A stretch of DNA of 36,865 nucleotides, taken from positions 1 through 36,865 of the forward strand of contig SVKR01000175.1 of the NCBI GenBank assembly GCA_015068365.1, written 5' to 3'. A model generated the notes under the pieces. The model saw nothing but the letters and a program-made list of their open reading frames with translations. It ran no database searches and had not been told where the DNA came from. Positions 8,349-16,588 of the stretch are shown here, in pieces (within the stretch, counting starts at the first letter, position 1; each line of letters opens with the position of its first letter). This stretch comes from Oscillospiraceae bacterium. GTDB taxonomy: Bacteria > Bacillota > Clostridia > Oscillospirales > Oscillospiraceae. Position numbers and translations under genes: made by a program.

Positions 8349-9260
8349 TCACTTCATTCCAAATACCCGGTCCAGAAATGCAAAGCGGCTGCGCTCATAC
8401 TGCGGCGCGGCATAGTACGGGTGGCCGTGGGTGGCGCCCTGCAGGGATTCCAGCGCCGCGCGCCCTTCGCCGCAGACGGCGTTGACGTGCTTCACCAGCT
8501 CCACCGACGCGGCGTAGGGCACGATCTCGTCGGCGGTGCCCGCCTGGATGAGCATGGGCGGGCAATCGGGCGTGACGTAGGCCGCGGGGGAGGCCAGCGC
8601 CGCCAGGCCCGGGCAGTCACGGCAGACCATGCCGGCAAAGGTGTCCGCAAAATTCGCCAGCTTATTGCCGTCGGGCATGGGCGGGGCGTCAAAGGTGAAC
8701 TGCGACTGCATCGCCAGGTCGTAAACGCCGAACAGACCGATCACCGCCTGCACGGCGCTGTCGCTGTCGGGGCAGCCCATGGTCTTGTCCTCCAGGGCGG
8801 CAACGCCGGCGGACGTGCCCAGAAGCGCCGCGAAATAGGCGCCGGCAGAGTCGCCGGAGGCGGCAAAGCGCGCCGGGTCCAGGCAGTACTTCGCCGCGTT
8901 GGCCCGCAGAAAGCGCACCGCCGCCTTCGCGTCGTACACCGGCTGCGGGAAGATGGTCTCGCCGGTCAGGCGATAGTTGACGTTGACGACGGCATAGCCC
9001 CGGCGGATGCCGTTGATGAGGTAAATGCTCTGGGCGTCGCGCTTGTCGCCGCCGAGAAATGCGCCGCCGTGGAACTGGATCAGCGTGGGGAAGGGGCCGT
9101 CCCCTTCGTCGGGGAGAAAGATGTCCAGCGCCTGGGCGCTGTTTGCCGTTCCGGCATAGGGCACGTCCAGGTATTTGCGCCTGATGCCGCTGACGTCCAT
9201 CTCGGGCTGAATGAAGGGCGGCGTGCCCGGCGGGAGCGGTTTGAAACGGATCTCATCCAT
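8349..9260 (-). CDS. Alpha/beta hydrolase (esterase/lipase, HSL/BD-FAE type)
   Basis: IQFHGGAFLGGDKR (HGG), GDSAGAYFAALLG nucleophile elbow, GATHGHPYY His. Confidence 0.9.
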   Translation of the reverse strand: MDEIRFKPLPPGTPPFIQPEMDVSGIRRKYLDVPYAGTANSAQALDIFLPDEGDGPFPTLIQFHGGAFLGGDKRDAQSIYLINGIRRGYAVVNVNYRLTGETIFPQPVYDAKAAVRFLRANAAKYCLDPARFAASGDSAGAYFAALLGTSAGVAALEDKTMGCPDSDSAVQAVIGLFGVYDLAMQSQFTFDAPPMPDGNKLANFADTFAGMVCRDCPGLAALASPAAYVTPDCPPMLIQAGTADEIVPYAASVELVKHVNAVCGEGRAALESLQGATHGHPYYAAPQYERSRFAFLDRVFGMK

Positions 9261-9340
9261 AGAAGCATCGTCTCCTTATTCTTCTTTACGGCGGGACGCC
9301 GCACAAGGGTGCGCGGCGTTCCGGGGCGTTTCTATGCGGT

Positions 9341-9871
9341 TCATTCCGGCAGGATGTAGCCGTCCTCCCGGATCATCTGCTTGCACTCTTCAATGGCGGC
9401 GGCCCAGTCCGGCTTGATGTCGGCGGGCGGGTTGAACAGCTTGACGCGGTCAACGCAGAAATCGACCTCGTTGGAGATGTCGTTGTAGAAATACCAGCGG
9501 CGCTTGCGCTCCCGCAGGTGGTACACATCGTCCGGCGCATCGTCGATGGCCTTCCAGTTCACCTTGTAGGCATAGGCCGGGTCTTCCCGGATGCGCTCCA
9601 TGGCGGTGGTGATCTTCTCATCCCGGATGCTCATCAGCTTGTGCTGAAATGCCTTCCCGTTGACAAAGCGCGCGGTGCATTTGCTCTCGACCCGCTCGAT
9701 CTCCTCCGGGGTGTAGCTGTGCTTCAGAACCACGATGGGGACAAGCTCGCCGTGGTCCCATTCGTAACCGTTGCCCGGCTCGCAGAACAGGCGGTTATAG
9801 CAGTCCGCGCGGTTCTTGAACAGCTTCGGGAACTTGTCGTACATACGCTGGATTGTCATTTCAACGTTCAT
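9341..9871 (-). CDS. Hypothetical protein
   Basis: MNVEMTIQRMYDKFPKLFKNRADCYNRLF...; start at ATG with ggagcg RBS; upstream extension of the track ORF reads into the repeat element and is rejected. Confidence 0.7.
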   Translation of the reverse strand: MNVEMTIQRMYDKFPKLFKNRADCYNRLFCEPGNGYEWDHGELVPIVVLKHSYTPEEIERVESKCTARFVNGKAFQHKLMSIRDEKITTAMERIREDPAYAYKVNWKAIDDAPDDVYHLRERKRRWYFYNDISNEVDFCVDRVKLFNPPADIKPDWAAAIEECKQMIREDGYILPE

Positions 9872-9890
9872 TGTTGCGCTCCTTTTCGTG

Positions 9891-10094
9891 ATAATGATTA
9901 TCGGATGGCGAAAACAATCGTTACTTCGATTGTTTTCGCTGCCAAACGACACGTTTGGCAGCGAATGATTTGAAAAATCATTCGCCCGATGCTCATTGCA
10001 ATGAATACATGACAAAACAGCGTTGCTGTTTTGCTGCACCGCAAAGCGGTGCGGCGGAACGCTTTGCGGCGTTTCGCCATCATGTAATCATTAT
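9891..10094. repeat. Multi-hairpin dispersed repeat, copy 1 (204 bp, MITE-like)
   Basis: Terminal inverted repeats ATAATGATTA-tcgg-ATGGCGAAA / TTTCGCCAT-catg-TAATCATTAT enclosing consecutive perfect stem-loops; nearly identical to 13204-13392 apart from a 15-nt indel. Confidence 0.9.
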
Positions 10095-10171
10095 GACTGC
10101 GTTGCTTACAGTATAGCACAGATTCCTTCGTTTGTCATTATCGGCTTTCAAAACAGGCGCTGCCGCCGGGC

Positions 10172-12193
10172 TTATTTCACGTAAGAATAGCGCACCTCGG
10201 CGGTGACGGTGCCGCCGTAGGTCAGATGCTCGGAGGCGCGGCCGTCGTGGGAGTTGCCCTGCTGGGTGATGACGGGGTGCAGCTGGCCCATTGCCCCGCG
10301 CAGCTGCGCCTCCCGCACGGCCTGGGCCGCGGCGGCGGCGCGCGCGATCTCCGTGGCCTCCTCCAGATCCCGGTGCTTTTCGCTGCCGTCGGGGGTGTGC
10401 ACCATATAGGTCACGCCGCCCTCGTCCCACTGGGTCACGGTGACGCTGGCCCGGGCGATCAGCTCCGCCATCACGGAGCCGATGGCGTTGCCGATCTCGG
10501 CGTGTTCCGGCAGGATGCAGCGCGTCCCCAGCGCCTTCGCCACCTCCGGGAGGAACACATGCGCCGGGGCGCCCATGCCCAGAAGCACCATGTCGGTGCG
10601 AATGGGCGTGTCGATCAGCGCAAAGCCCTCCTGCCCCCGGCGGTTCCAGGCCTGCTCGGCCAGAAGCTCGACCTGCGGCTCCAGAGCGCTGTCAAAGGCC
10701 GCTCCGTAAGCCTTGGCCAGCAAAATGCGCACCAGATTTGTGTACAGCTTCCGGCCCACGGCGCTGTAGGCGGCCTCTGCCAGCGCCGCGACGTCCTCCG
10801 GGGCGTGGGGCAGGTTGCTGTTTTTCAGCTCGCACTCCGCCGCCAGAAGCGAGGCTTCCCGGTCAAATTCGGTGTAATCGCCCTTGATGTGCATGAAGTC
10901 CGTCGGCGTCAGGCCGCAGCGCATGACGACGCCCTCCTGCTCCAGCCGCTCGGTGTCCCGGATGTAAGAGCCAAGGCCCTTTTCTTCCTTCAGACGGAAG
11001 ACGGACAGCGGCCCGTCGCGCAGCGCGTCCACCAGCTTCAGCTCCTGGGCGCTGTAGCGGCCGCGGTCCGCCGGGTCTCTCATCAGAGCGTAAAACTCAT
11101 GGAAGCGGTAGCGCTCGGTGGAATAGCCGTTTTGCAGCACGTCCCGGAGCATGGGCACGATCTGCGGCCAGCGTGCCGCGGCGGAGCACAGCGGGATCGC
11201 CCGCCGGGGGTGGACCGTCAGCACGCCCTTTTCGATGCGGATGGTGCTGTCGCCGCCCAGGGCGAAGGTGTCGACGAACACGCCGTCCACCGAGGTGCGC
11301 CAGCCGCCCACGCGGATGCCCTGGGCCTCGTTCACGGTCTTGCCGCCGCAAACCATGGAGACGTCCGTGGTGGTGCCGCCCATGTCCACGACCATGTAGT
11401 TTTCCTCGTCGGTGAAGGCCTTGCCCGCCAGGATGCTGGCCGAGGGGCCGGAGAGAATGGTCTCCACGGGCTTGAGCATGGTGGCGTCGGTGCTCATCAG
11501 GCTGCCGTCGCTGCGCACGACCATGACCGGCGCGGTGCAGCCCCGGGCGCGGATGTCCGCCAGCGCCACGGCGATGAACTCGCGGATGACGGGCAGCAGC
11601 CTGGCGTTCAGCAGCGCGGTGGCGCCGCGCTGGATCACGTCGATGCGGTCGGTCAGCTCGTTGGCGCAGACGCAGGAAAGCCCGTGGCGGGCCAGCAGCT
11701 GTGCCTTGAAGGCCTTTTCGCAGGGCGCGCCGGTGTTGGCGCCGTAAAGCTCCGCCGCGGCCATGTAATCCGTCTCCGCGATCCAGGGGTCATAGTCCCG
11801 GAACAGCGCGTCCCAGTCCGGCTCGTCGATGAAGCTGCCGTCGGCGCTGCTGTGGGTGTCCACACAGCGGACGGCGCTGCGCTGAATGCCGTACTGCGCC
11901 TCAACGCCCAGCCGCTCCATCAGCTCGTCCGTCAGCCCGAAGATCACCAGCTTGGCGCGGGCGCCCTTGTTCTCCACGCAGGCGTTGGTCGCCAGCGTGG
12001 TGGAGAGGGAGACGAGCACCGCGTCGCGGATGTAGTCCTGGGGCAGCGTGTCCAGCGCCTTGGCGATCCCGATGGACAGGTCCTCGCGCGTCGTCAGGGT
12101 CTTGCCCTTCGCCAGCACGCGGTTTTCGCTGTAGTCGTATGCGACGGCGTCCGTACAGGTGCCGCCGGTGTCGATGCCGATCGCTATTTTCAT
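10172..12193 (-). CDS. Hydantoinase/oxoprolinase family protein
   Basis: MKIAIGIDTGGTCTDAVAYD, NYMVVDMGGTTTDVSMV, LGGDSTIRI; start reset to internal ATG. Confidence 0.92.
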   Translation of the reverse strand: MKIAIGIDTGGTCTDAVAYDYSENRVLAKGKTLTTREDLSIGIAKALDTLPQDYIRDAVLVSLSTTLATNACVENKGARAKLVIFGLTDELMERLGVEAQYGIQRSAVRCVDTHSSADGSFIDEPDWDALFRDYDPWIAETDYMAAAELYGANTGAPCEKAFKAQLLARHGLSCVCANELTDRIDVIQRGATALLNARLLPVIREFIAVALADIRARGCTAPVMVVRSDGSLMSTDATMLKPVETILSGPSASILAGKAFTDEENYMVVDMGGTTTDVSMVCGGKTVNEAQGIRVGGWRTSVDGVFVDTFALGGDSTIRIEKGVLTVHPRRAIPLCSAAARWPQIVPMLRDVLQNGYSTERYRFHEFYALMRDPADRGRYSAQELKLVDALRDGPLSVFRLKEEKGLGSYIRDTERLEQEGVVMRCGLTPTDFMHIKGDYTEFDREASLLAAECELKNSNLPHAPEDVAALAEAAYSAVGRKLYTNLVRILLAKAYGAAFDSALEPQVELLAEQAWNRRGQEGFALIDTPIRTDMVLLGMGAPAHVFLPEVAKALGTRCILPEHAEIGNAIGSVMAELIARASVTVTQWDEGGVTYMVHTPDGSEKHRDLEEATEIARAAAAAQAVREAQLRGAMGQLHPVITQQGNSHDGRASEHLTYGGTVTAEVRYSYVK

Positions 12194-12210
12194 CGCAGGG
12201 TCCTTTCCTT

Positions 12211-12945
12211 TTATGGCGCGCTGCGCGCCTCGTCGGATTCCATCGCCACGTTCAGCGCCTCGTCGACGACGGCGGTATAGTACAGGTCTTCCTCCTCCAT
12301 GATGGGGGAGCGGCTGTGCACGCACACGGCGGTGGTGCCGGGCTTCAGCCCGGTGAAGGTGAGGATGACATCATAGGGCGAGCCGTCCTCCGGCTCGTCC
12401 CGGCGGGTGCCGTAGTCCCGCTCCATGGTGCAGGAGAGCAGGGCAGGGTCCGCGATCTCCACGGAGTATTCCGGCCCGCCGCCGTCAAAGGAGGACAGGC
12501 GCAGCACGGCGTTTTGCGGCGCTTCCGGCGCCGGCCCCGTCACGATTTCGCCCGTCCAGTCGATGATCCCGCCGAACTCATAGACCCGGGTGTAGCCCAT
12601 GCCGGCCAGCTTCTCCGCCGCCTGCTTGCTGCGGTTTCCGCTGCGGCAGTATATGAGCAGGATCTGGTCATAGTCCGGCAGAGCCTCCGGCGCGTCGCAG
12701 CCGATGAGCTCATTCGGGACCAGTATGGCGCCGGGGATGTGGCCGGCGTCATATTCCTCCTGCCGGCGCACGTCCACGACGACGTGGCCGTCCTCGCGGG
12801 CCATCATCTCCTTCGCGGTCTCCTGGTCGATCTGGGTGTAGCCTTGCTTCGGCATGTCATCACCTTCCTTGCCTGAATGCGCGGAATCAGAGCCGCAGCC
12901 TGCGAACAGCAGGACAAAAATCAAAAGAAACAGCGCTTTTTTCAT
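12211..12945 (-). CDS. Rhodanese-like domain lipoprotein
   Basis: Lipobox LLFAGCGS; VVVDVRRQEEYDAGHIPGAILVPNE... LLIYCRSGNRSKQAAEKLAGMGYTRVYEFGGIIDW with active-site CRSGNRS. Confidence 0.92.
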   Translation of the reverse strand: MKKALFLLIFVLLFAGCGSDSAHSGKEGDDMPKQGYTQIDQETAKEMMAREDGHVVVDVRRQEEYDAGHIPGAILVPNELIGCDAPEALPDYDQILLIYCRSGNRSKQAAEKLAGMGYTRVYEFGGIIDWTGEIVTGPAPEAPQNAVLRLSSFDGGGPEYSVEIADPALLSCTMERDYGTRRDEPEDGSPYDVILTFTGLKPGTTAVCVHSRSPIMEEEDLYYTAVVDEALNVAMESDEARSAP

Positions 12946-13169
12946 AGCTTTTCAAACCTCTGAAACGTTGTTCCGTCCCGCGTGACGGTCTCCAGCCACA
13001 TGTCCGCCGGGCGTACCCACATGCCGCCGTCGCCGTAAAGGGCGCGGTACACGACCATGGCTTCCTCGGTCTCGGAGTGGCGGGCGAGCGCGAGCACTTC
13101 ATATTCCCTGCCCTTGAAATGGCGATAGCGGCCGGGCGCGATCTGGGCCGATGCTTCCTCATAGGTCAT
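12942..13169 (-). CDS. DUF1653 domain-containing protein
   Basis: PGRYRHFKGREYEVLALARHSETEEAMVVYRALYGDGGMWVRPADMW; ATGA overlap with the rhodanese lipoprotein gene. Confidence 0.9.
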   Translation of the reverse strand: MTYEEASAQIAPGRYRHFKGREYEVLALARHSETEEAMVVYRALYGDGGMWVRPADMWLETVTRDGTTFQRFEKL

Positions 13170-13203
13170 GGCTTTTCACCGCCTTTGCTTCATTAGAATC
13201 ATT

Positions 13204-13392
13204 ATAATGATGATCGGATGGCGAAAACAATCGTTACTTCGATTGTTTTCGCTGCCAAACGACACGTTTGGCAGCGAATGATTTGAAAAATCATTCGCCC
13301 GATGCTCATTGCAATGAATACATGGAAAAACAGCGTTGCTGTTTTGCTGCACCGCAAAGCGGTGCGGCGTTTCGCCATCATGTAATCATTAT
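13204..13392. repeat. Multi-hairpin dispersed repeat, copy 2 (189 bp)
   Basis: Same element and same orientation as 9891-10094; lacks the 15 nt GGAACGCTTTGCGGC; otherwise about three substitutions seen by eye. Confidence 0.9.
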
Positions 13393-13412
13393 AACGGCGC
13401 GCTGCGCAGATT

Positions 13413-13988
13413 TCAACCTGCCGCGCCGCCGGATGCCTCCCGCCACAGAAAGACCGCGATGGGCGGGTTGCCGGGGCGGTTGCGCCAGTCACAGCAAAGG
13501 ACGCTGAAGCGCTGCGCGTCCACGCCCCGGAGATAGTCCAGCAGCGCGTCGCGCTCCTCAAAGCCGTTCGCCCCGCCGTAATAAAGCGCCAGCGCCATCA
13601 CGCCGCCGGGCTTGAGCAGCCTGAGCCCGGCGTCCACCGCGGCGACGGAGGTGTCCGCCCGGGTCATGATCTGCGCATCGCCGCCGGGCAGCCGCCCGAA
13701 GTTGAACACGATGCAGTCCACGCTGCCCGCTGCGGCGTAGGTTTCCATGTGTACGTGGCTGTCCAGATGCAGCTCGGCGTGCAATCCCTCGGCGGTGAGC
13801 AGCGCCGCGGTCTGCTCCAGGGCAGCGGGCTGAATGTCAAAGGCCAGTACGCGGCCGTCCGGCCCGGAAAGGCGGCAGAGCAGCGCCGTGTCCCGCCCGC
13901 GGCCGGCGGTGGCGTCGATGCACAGCGCCCCGGGGCGCACATGCTGACGCAAAAAATCGTGCACCATGGCAAGGGTGTTTCGTTCCAT
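13413..13988 (-). CDS. mnmM: Class I SAM-dependent methyltransferase, MnmM/YtqB-like
   Basis: ALCIDATAGRGRDTALLCRLSGPDGRVLAFDIQPAALEQTAALL ... DCIVFNFGRLPGGD ... GGVMALALYYGG; start reset to ATG 13988. Confidence 0.8.
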   Translation of the reverse strand: MERNTLAMVHDFLRQHVRPGALCIDATAGRGRDTALLCRLSGPDGRVLAFDIQPAALEQTAALLTAEGLHAELHLDSHVHMETYAAAGSVDCIVFNFGRLPGGDAQIMTRADTSVAAVDAGLRLLKPGGVMALALYYGGANGFEERDALLDYLRGVDAQRFSVLCCDWRNRPGNPPIAVFLWREASGGAAG

Positions 13989-14125
13989 CTGCCTGCACTC
14001 CCAACGCGATCGATCGGATGGCCCCATTCTACCATTTCCGAAGCGAGTTGACAACCGCTTACCAGAGGAGAAAAGGGAAATCCGCCGCCGTGACTTTTCC
14101 TCTTCAAAAACGGAAGCGGATGTGC

Positions 14126-14131
14126 TATACT
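14126..14131 (+). promoter_or_regulatory. Putative -10 (tgtgcTATACT) of the ATP-cone gene
   Basis: TATACT in an extended -10-like context; -35 unclear. Confidence 0.4.
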
Positions 14132-14211
14132 GGATAAAACCAATCGCTCTCTTCTGCCTTTTAACAAAAACGGAAGAGCATTCCTGAAAACTGAAAGGAT
14201 GGGACGGCACT

Positions 14212-14478
14212 GTGAAGATTATGAAACGCTCCGGCAACCTGGTGTTTTTCGACGATGAGAAACTGGTCAGCAGCATTATGAAGGCCAACGAGGGGACAGG
14301 CGAGACGCTGTCGCCCAAGGCCGCGGAATACCTGGCGGACGCCGTGCTGGGCCGCCTGGTGAAGAACAATGCCATCGTCACGACGCAGATGATCAGCGAA
14401 GGCGTCTACGAAGCGCTGAACGAGCGGGACTTGTGGCTGACGGCGAGACAGTACAGGGAATTCAAAAAAGACGCATGA
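14212..14478 (+). CDS. Stand-alone ATP-cone domain protein
   Basis: KRSGNLVFFDDEKLVSSIMKAN...AVLGRLVKNNAIVTTQMISEGVYEALNERDLWLTARQYREFKKD fits the ATP-cone pattern; GTG start. Confidence 0.8.
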   Translation: MKIMKRSGNLVFFDDEKLVSSIMKANEGTGETLSPKAAEYLADAVLGRLVKNNAIVTTQMISEGVYEALNERDLWLTARQYREFKKDA

Positions 14479-14490
14479 ACGGACAAAGAA

Positions 14491-14520
14491 AAGGCCGCCC
14501 GAAGAAGGGCGGCCTTTTCC
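14491..14520. terminator. Intrinsic terminator
   Basis: AAGGCCGCCC-gaagaa-GGGCGGCCTTTTCC. Confidence 0.88.
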
Positions 14521-14538
14521 ATATCCGGATATCCGGGA

Positions 14539-15402
14539 TCAGTCGCGGACCTCCACCAGCTCGATGGTGAAATTCAGCTCTTTTCCGGCCATCTCATGGT
14601 TGGCGTCAAAGGTGATGGTTTTGTCGTCCTTGGCGGTGACCTTCACGGGCACATGGCGGCCGTAGGCGTCCTGCAGATACACCTGGTCGCCGACGGAAAC
14701 GTCCTCCGCGCCGGGAAGCTCGGCGATCGGAACCGTGAAGATGGCGCTGGGATCGACCTCGCCGTAGGCCTCCGCGGGCGTGAGGTGCACATTCACCGTC
14801 TGCCCCACGTCCATGTTGGCGACGGCGGCGTCAAAGCCCGGGATCATCATGCCCGCGCCGCAGACGAACTCCAGCGGCTCGCCCCGGGTATAGGAGGAGT
14901 CGAACTGCGTGCCGTCGTTGAAGGTGCCTCTGTAGTGCGTCCGGCAGGTTTTCCCCACGTTTTTGCCCTCGATCTGCGGGCCGTGGCAGCCGCCGTGGCA
15001 CCCGCCGGAGCAGCCGCCGCAGCCGCCTGCCTCGCCCTGCGCGTGGCCGCCGCAGGCGTGCTCCTCACCGTGGCGGTGGTCGCAGTTGACGCCGGTGTCC
15101 ACCAGCTCGCCCCGGAGATAGGCTGCAACCGCCTTGTCCGCATCGCCGGCGGCCCCGGCGCACAGCTCGATGCCCTCAGCCGTCAGCGCCGCGTGCGCCC
15201 CGTCGCCGATGCCGCCGCAGATCAGCACGTCCACCTTGTGCCCGGCCAGAAGCGCCGCCAGCGCCTCGTGGCCGCTGCCGTCCGTGCCGATGATCTCGCT
15301 GGAGGCGACGGCACCGTCCACGATGTCGTAGAGCTTGAACTGCTCCGTGTGCCCGAAGTGCTGGAAGACCATTCCGTCTTCATAGGTGACTGCAATTTTC
15401 AT
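14539..15402 (-). CDS. Fusion: NifX/NifB-type dinitrogenase cofactor domain + Cys/His-rich linker + SlyD-like FKBP peptidyl-prolyl isomerase
   Basis: N-term MKIAVTYEDGMVFQHFGHTEQFKLYDI...LAGHKVDVLICGGIGDGAHAAL; linker CDHRHGEEHACGGHAQGEAGGCGGCSGGCHGGCHG; C-term HYRGTFNDGTQFDSSYTRGEPLEFVCGAGMMIPGFDAAV...AYGEVD. Confidence 0.9.
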   Translation of the reverse strand: MKIAVTYEDGMVFQHFGHTEQFKLYDIVDGAVASSEIIGTDGSGHEALAALLAGHKVDVLICGGIGDGAHAALTAEGIELCAGAAGDADKAVAAYLRGELVDTGVNCDHRHGEEHACGGHAQGEAGGCGGCSGGCHGGCHGPQIEGKNVGKTCRTHYRGTFNDGTQFDSSYTRGEPLEFVCGAGMMIPGFDAAVANMDVGQTVNVHLTPAEAYGEVDPSAIFTVPIAELPGAEDVSVGDQVYLQDAYGRHVPVKVTAKDDKTITFDANHEMAGKELNFTIELVEVRD

Positions 15403-15441
15403 GTTTCAACCCCTCAAATTCATGGATTCATATCAAAACGG

Positions 15442-16365
15442 TCAGAGCCATTTTTTCTTTTTGAAGAAGATCAGACAGAAGACCACGATGGCGACGCTGA
15501 CGGCGATCACGACGGGGTAGCCGTAGGGCCAGTTCAGCTCCGGCATATAGCGGAAGTTCATGCCGTACCACCCGGCGATCAGCGTCAGGGGCATGAAGAT
15601 CGTGGTCACAACGGTCAAAAGCGTCATGGTGCGGTTCTGCCGCACCTCCAGCTGGGCGTTGTACAGATCGCGCACCTGGATGGTGTGGTCCCGCAGGGAG
15701 ACGGCGGAATCGTGCCGCCGGGCCATGCGGTTCATGAACAGGTGCATATAGCGCAGATTCGCCTCGCTGAAAAAGCCGTTTTCGTTCTCCTCCAGCTCCT
15801 GGGTCATGTCGATGATCTGCTCATAATGCACCAGAAGCTCGCGCACGTCGCTGCGGATGACATTGACGCGGGCCATGTCGTTCTGCCCGGCTTCCGCCAG
15901 AAGCTCATCCTCGATCCGGTCCAGCTCCGATTCATAGCGCTCCATGATCGGCAGATCGCCGTCCACGATTGGCTCCAGAAAGTCGTAGAGAAAGCGCTCC
16001 AGACTCGGCTCCCGCCAGCGCTTGGTGCGCTGGATCGCGGCGATCATCTCCTCGGCCTTTCCGCTGTCGTCAATGAAGACGATGCCCTTTTCATCCAGGG
16101 CGAAGGCAAAGCAGAACGCCCGCTCCCGCAGATTTGTGCGGTCGGGGATCTGGAAGGTGCCGGTGAGGGAATCGTAGTTGACCTCGGCTTTCGTGTTGTG
16201 GATGTTGTCCGCGTCCGGCTCCAGCTCGATGCCCATGTCAAAGCGATCGCGCTCGCGCTGCCACTGCGGCGTGGTGAGCACGGCGACGTACTTCCGCCCG
16301 GCCTCGGCGAACAGCGCTTCGGGTGCGCAGGCGCGGATGCGCTCGTCCAAAAGATAGTATCCCAT
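15442..16365 (-). CDS. CorA-family magnesium/divalent cation transporter
   Basis: C-terminal YGMNF motif and two TM helices (TVVTTIFMPLTLIAGWYGMNFRYMPELNWPYGYPVVIAVSVAIVVFCLIFF). Confidence 0.92.
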   Translation of the reverse strand: MGYYLLDERIRACAPEALFAEAGRKYVAVLTTPQWQRERDRFDMGIELEPDADNIHNTKAEVNYDSLTGTFQIPDRTNLRERAFCFAFALDEKGIVFIDDSGKAEEMIAAIQRTKRWREPSLERFLYDFLEPIVDGDLPIMERYESELDRIEDELLAEAGQNDMARVNVIRSDVRELLVHYEQIIDMTQELEENENGFFSEANLRYMHLFMNRMARRHDSAVSLRDHTIQVRDLYNAQLEVRQNRTMTLLTVVTTIFMPLTLIAGWYGMNFRYMPELNWPYGYPVVIAVSVAIVVFCLIFFKKKKWL

Positions 16366-16588
16366 GCTGTATGCTCCTCATGATCGAGATCCCTGTCTGG
16401 ACTTATTTTACACTCTATTCCGCGTGGAATCAACTGTTTCAGACTGTTAAAAAGCCGTGCTTCGGCGCAACAATTACGGAGCAGCAGGGGAGTCCGAGGG
16501 GGCCTTGCCCCATCGGGTCGAATTATTGACAAAGTCAATCAGCGCCGCCCTGTATGGGCGGCGCTGAAAAAACTGAGAGGATTTCGGC

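Noticed and set aside
9872-10039. N-terminal extension of the 9341-10039 ORF
   Set aside because: The extension translates the hairpin repeat; ATG at 9871 with its own RBS is the better start.
10226-12280. 684-aa plus-strand ORF
   Set aside because: Antisense of the hydantoinase gene; low-complexity shadow composition.
14596-16383. 595-aa plus-strand ORF
   Set aside because: Runs antisense across two good minus-strand genes (NifX-FKBP fusion and CorA).
16380-16585. Possible gene relic or repeat with GC-rich hairpins between CorA and the glycyl radical enzyme
   Set aside because: Contains a terminator-like hairpin (CAGCGCCGCCC/GGGCGGCGCTG) but no second copy in the window and no recognisable coding remnant.
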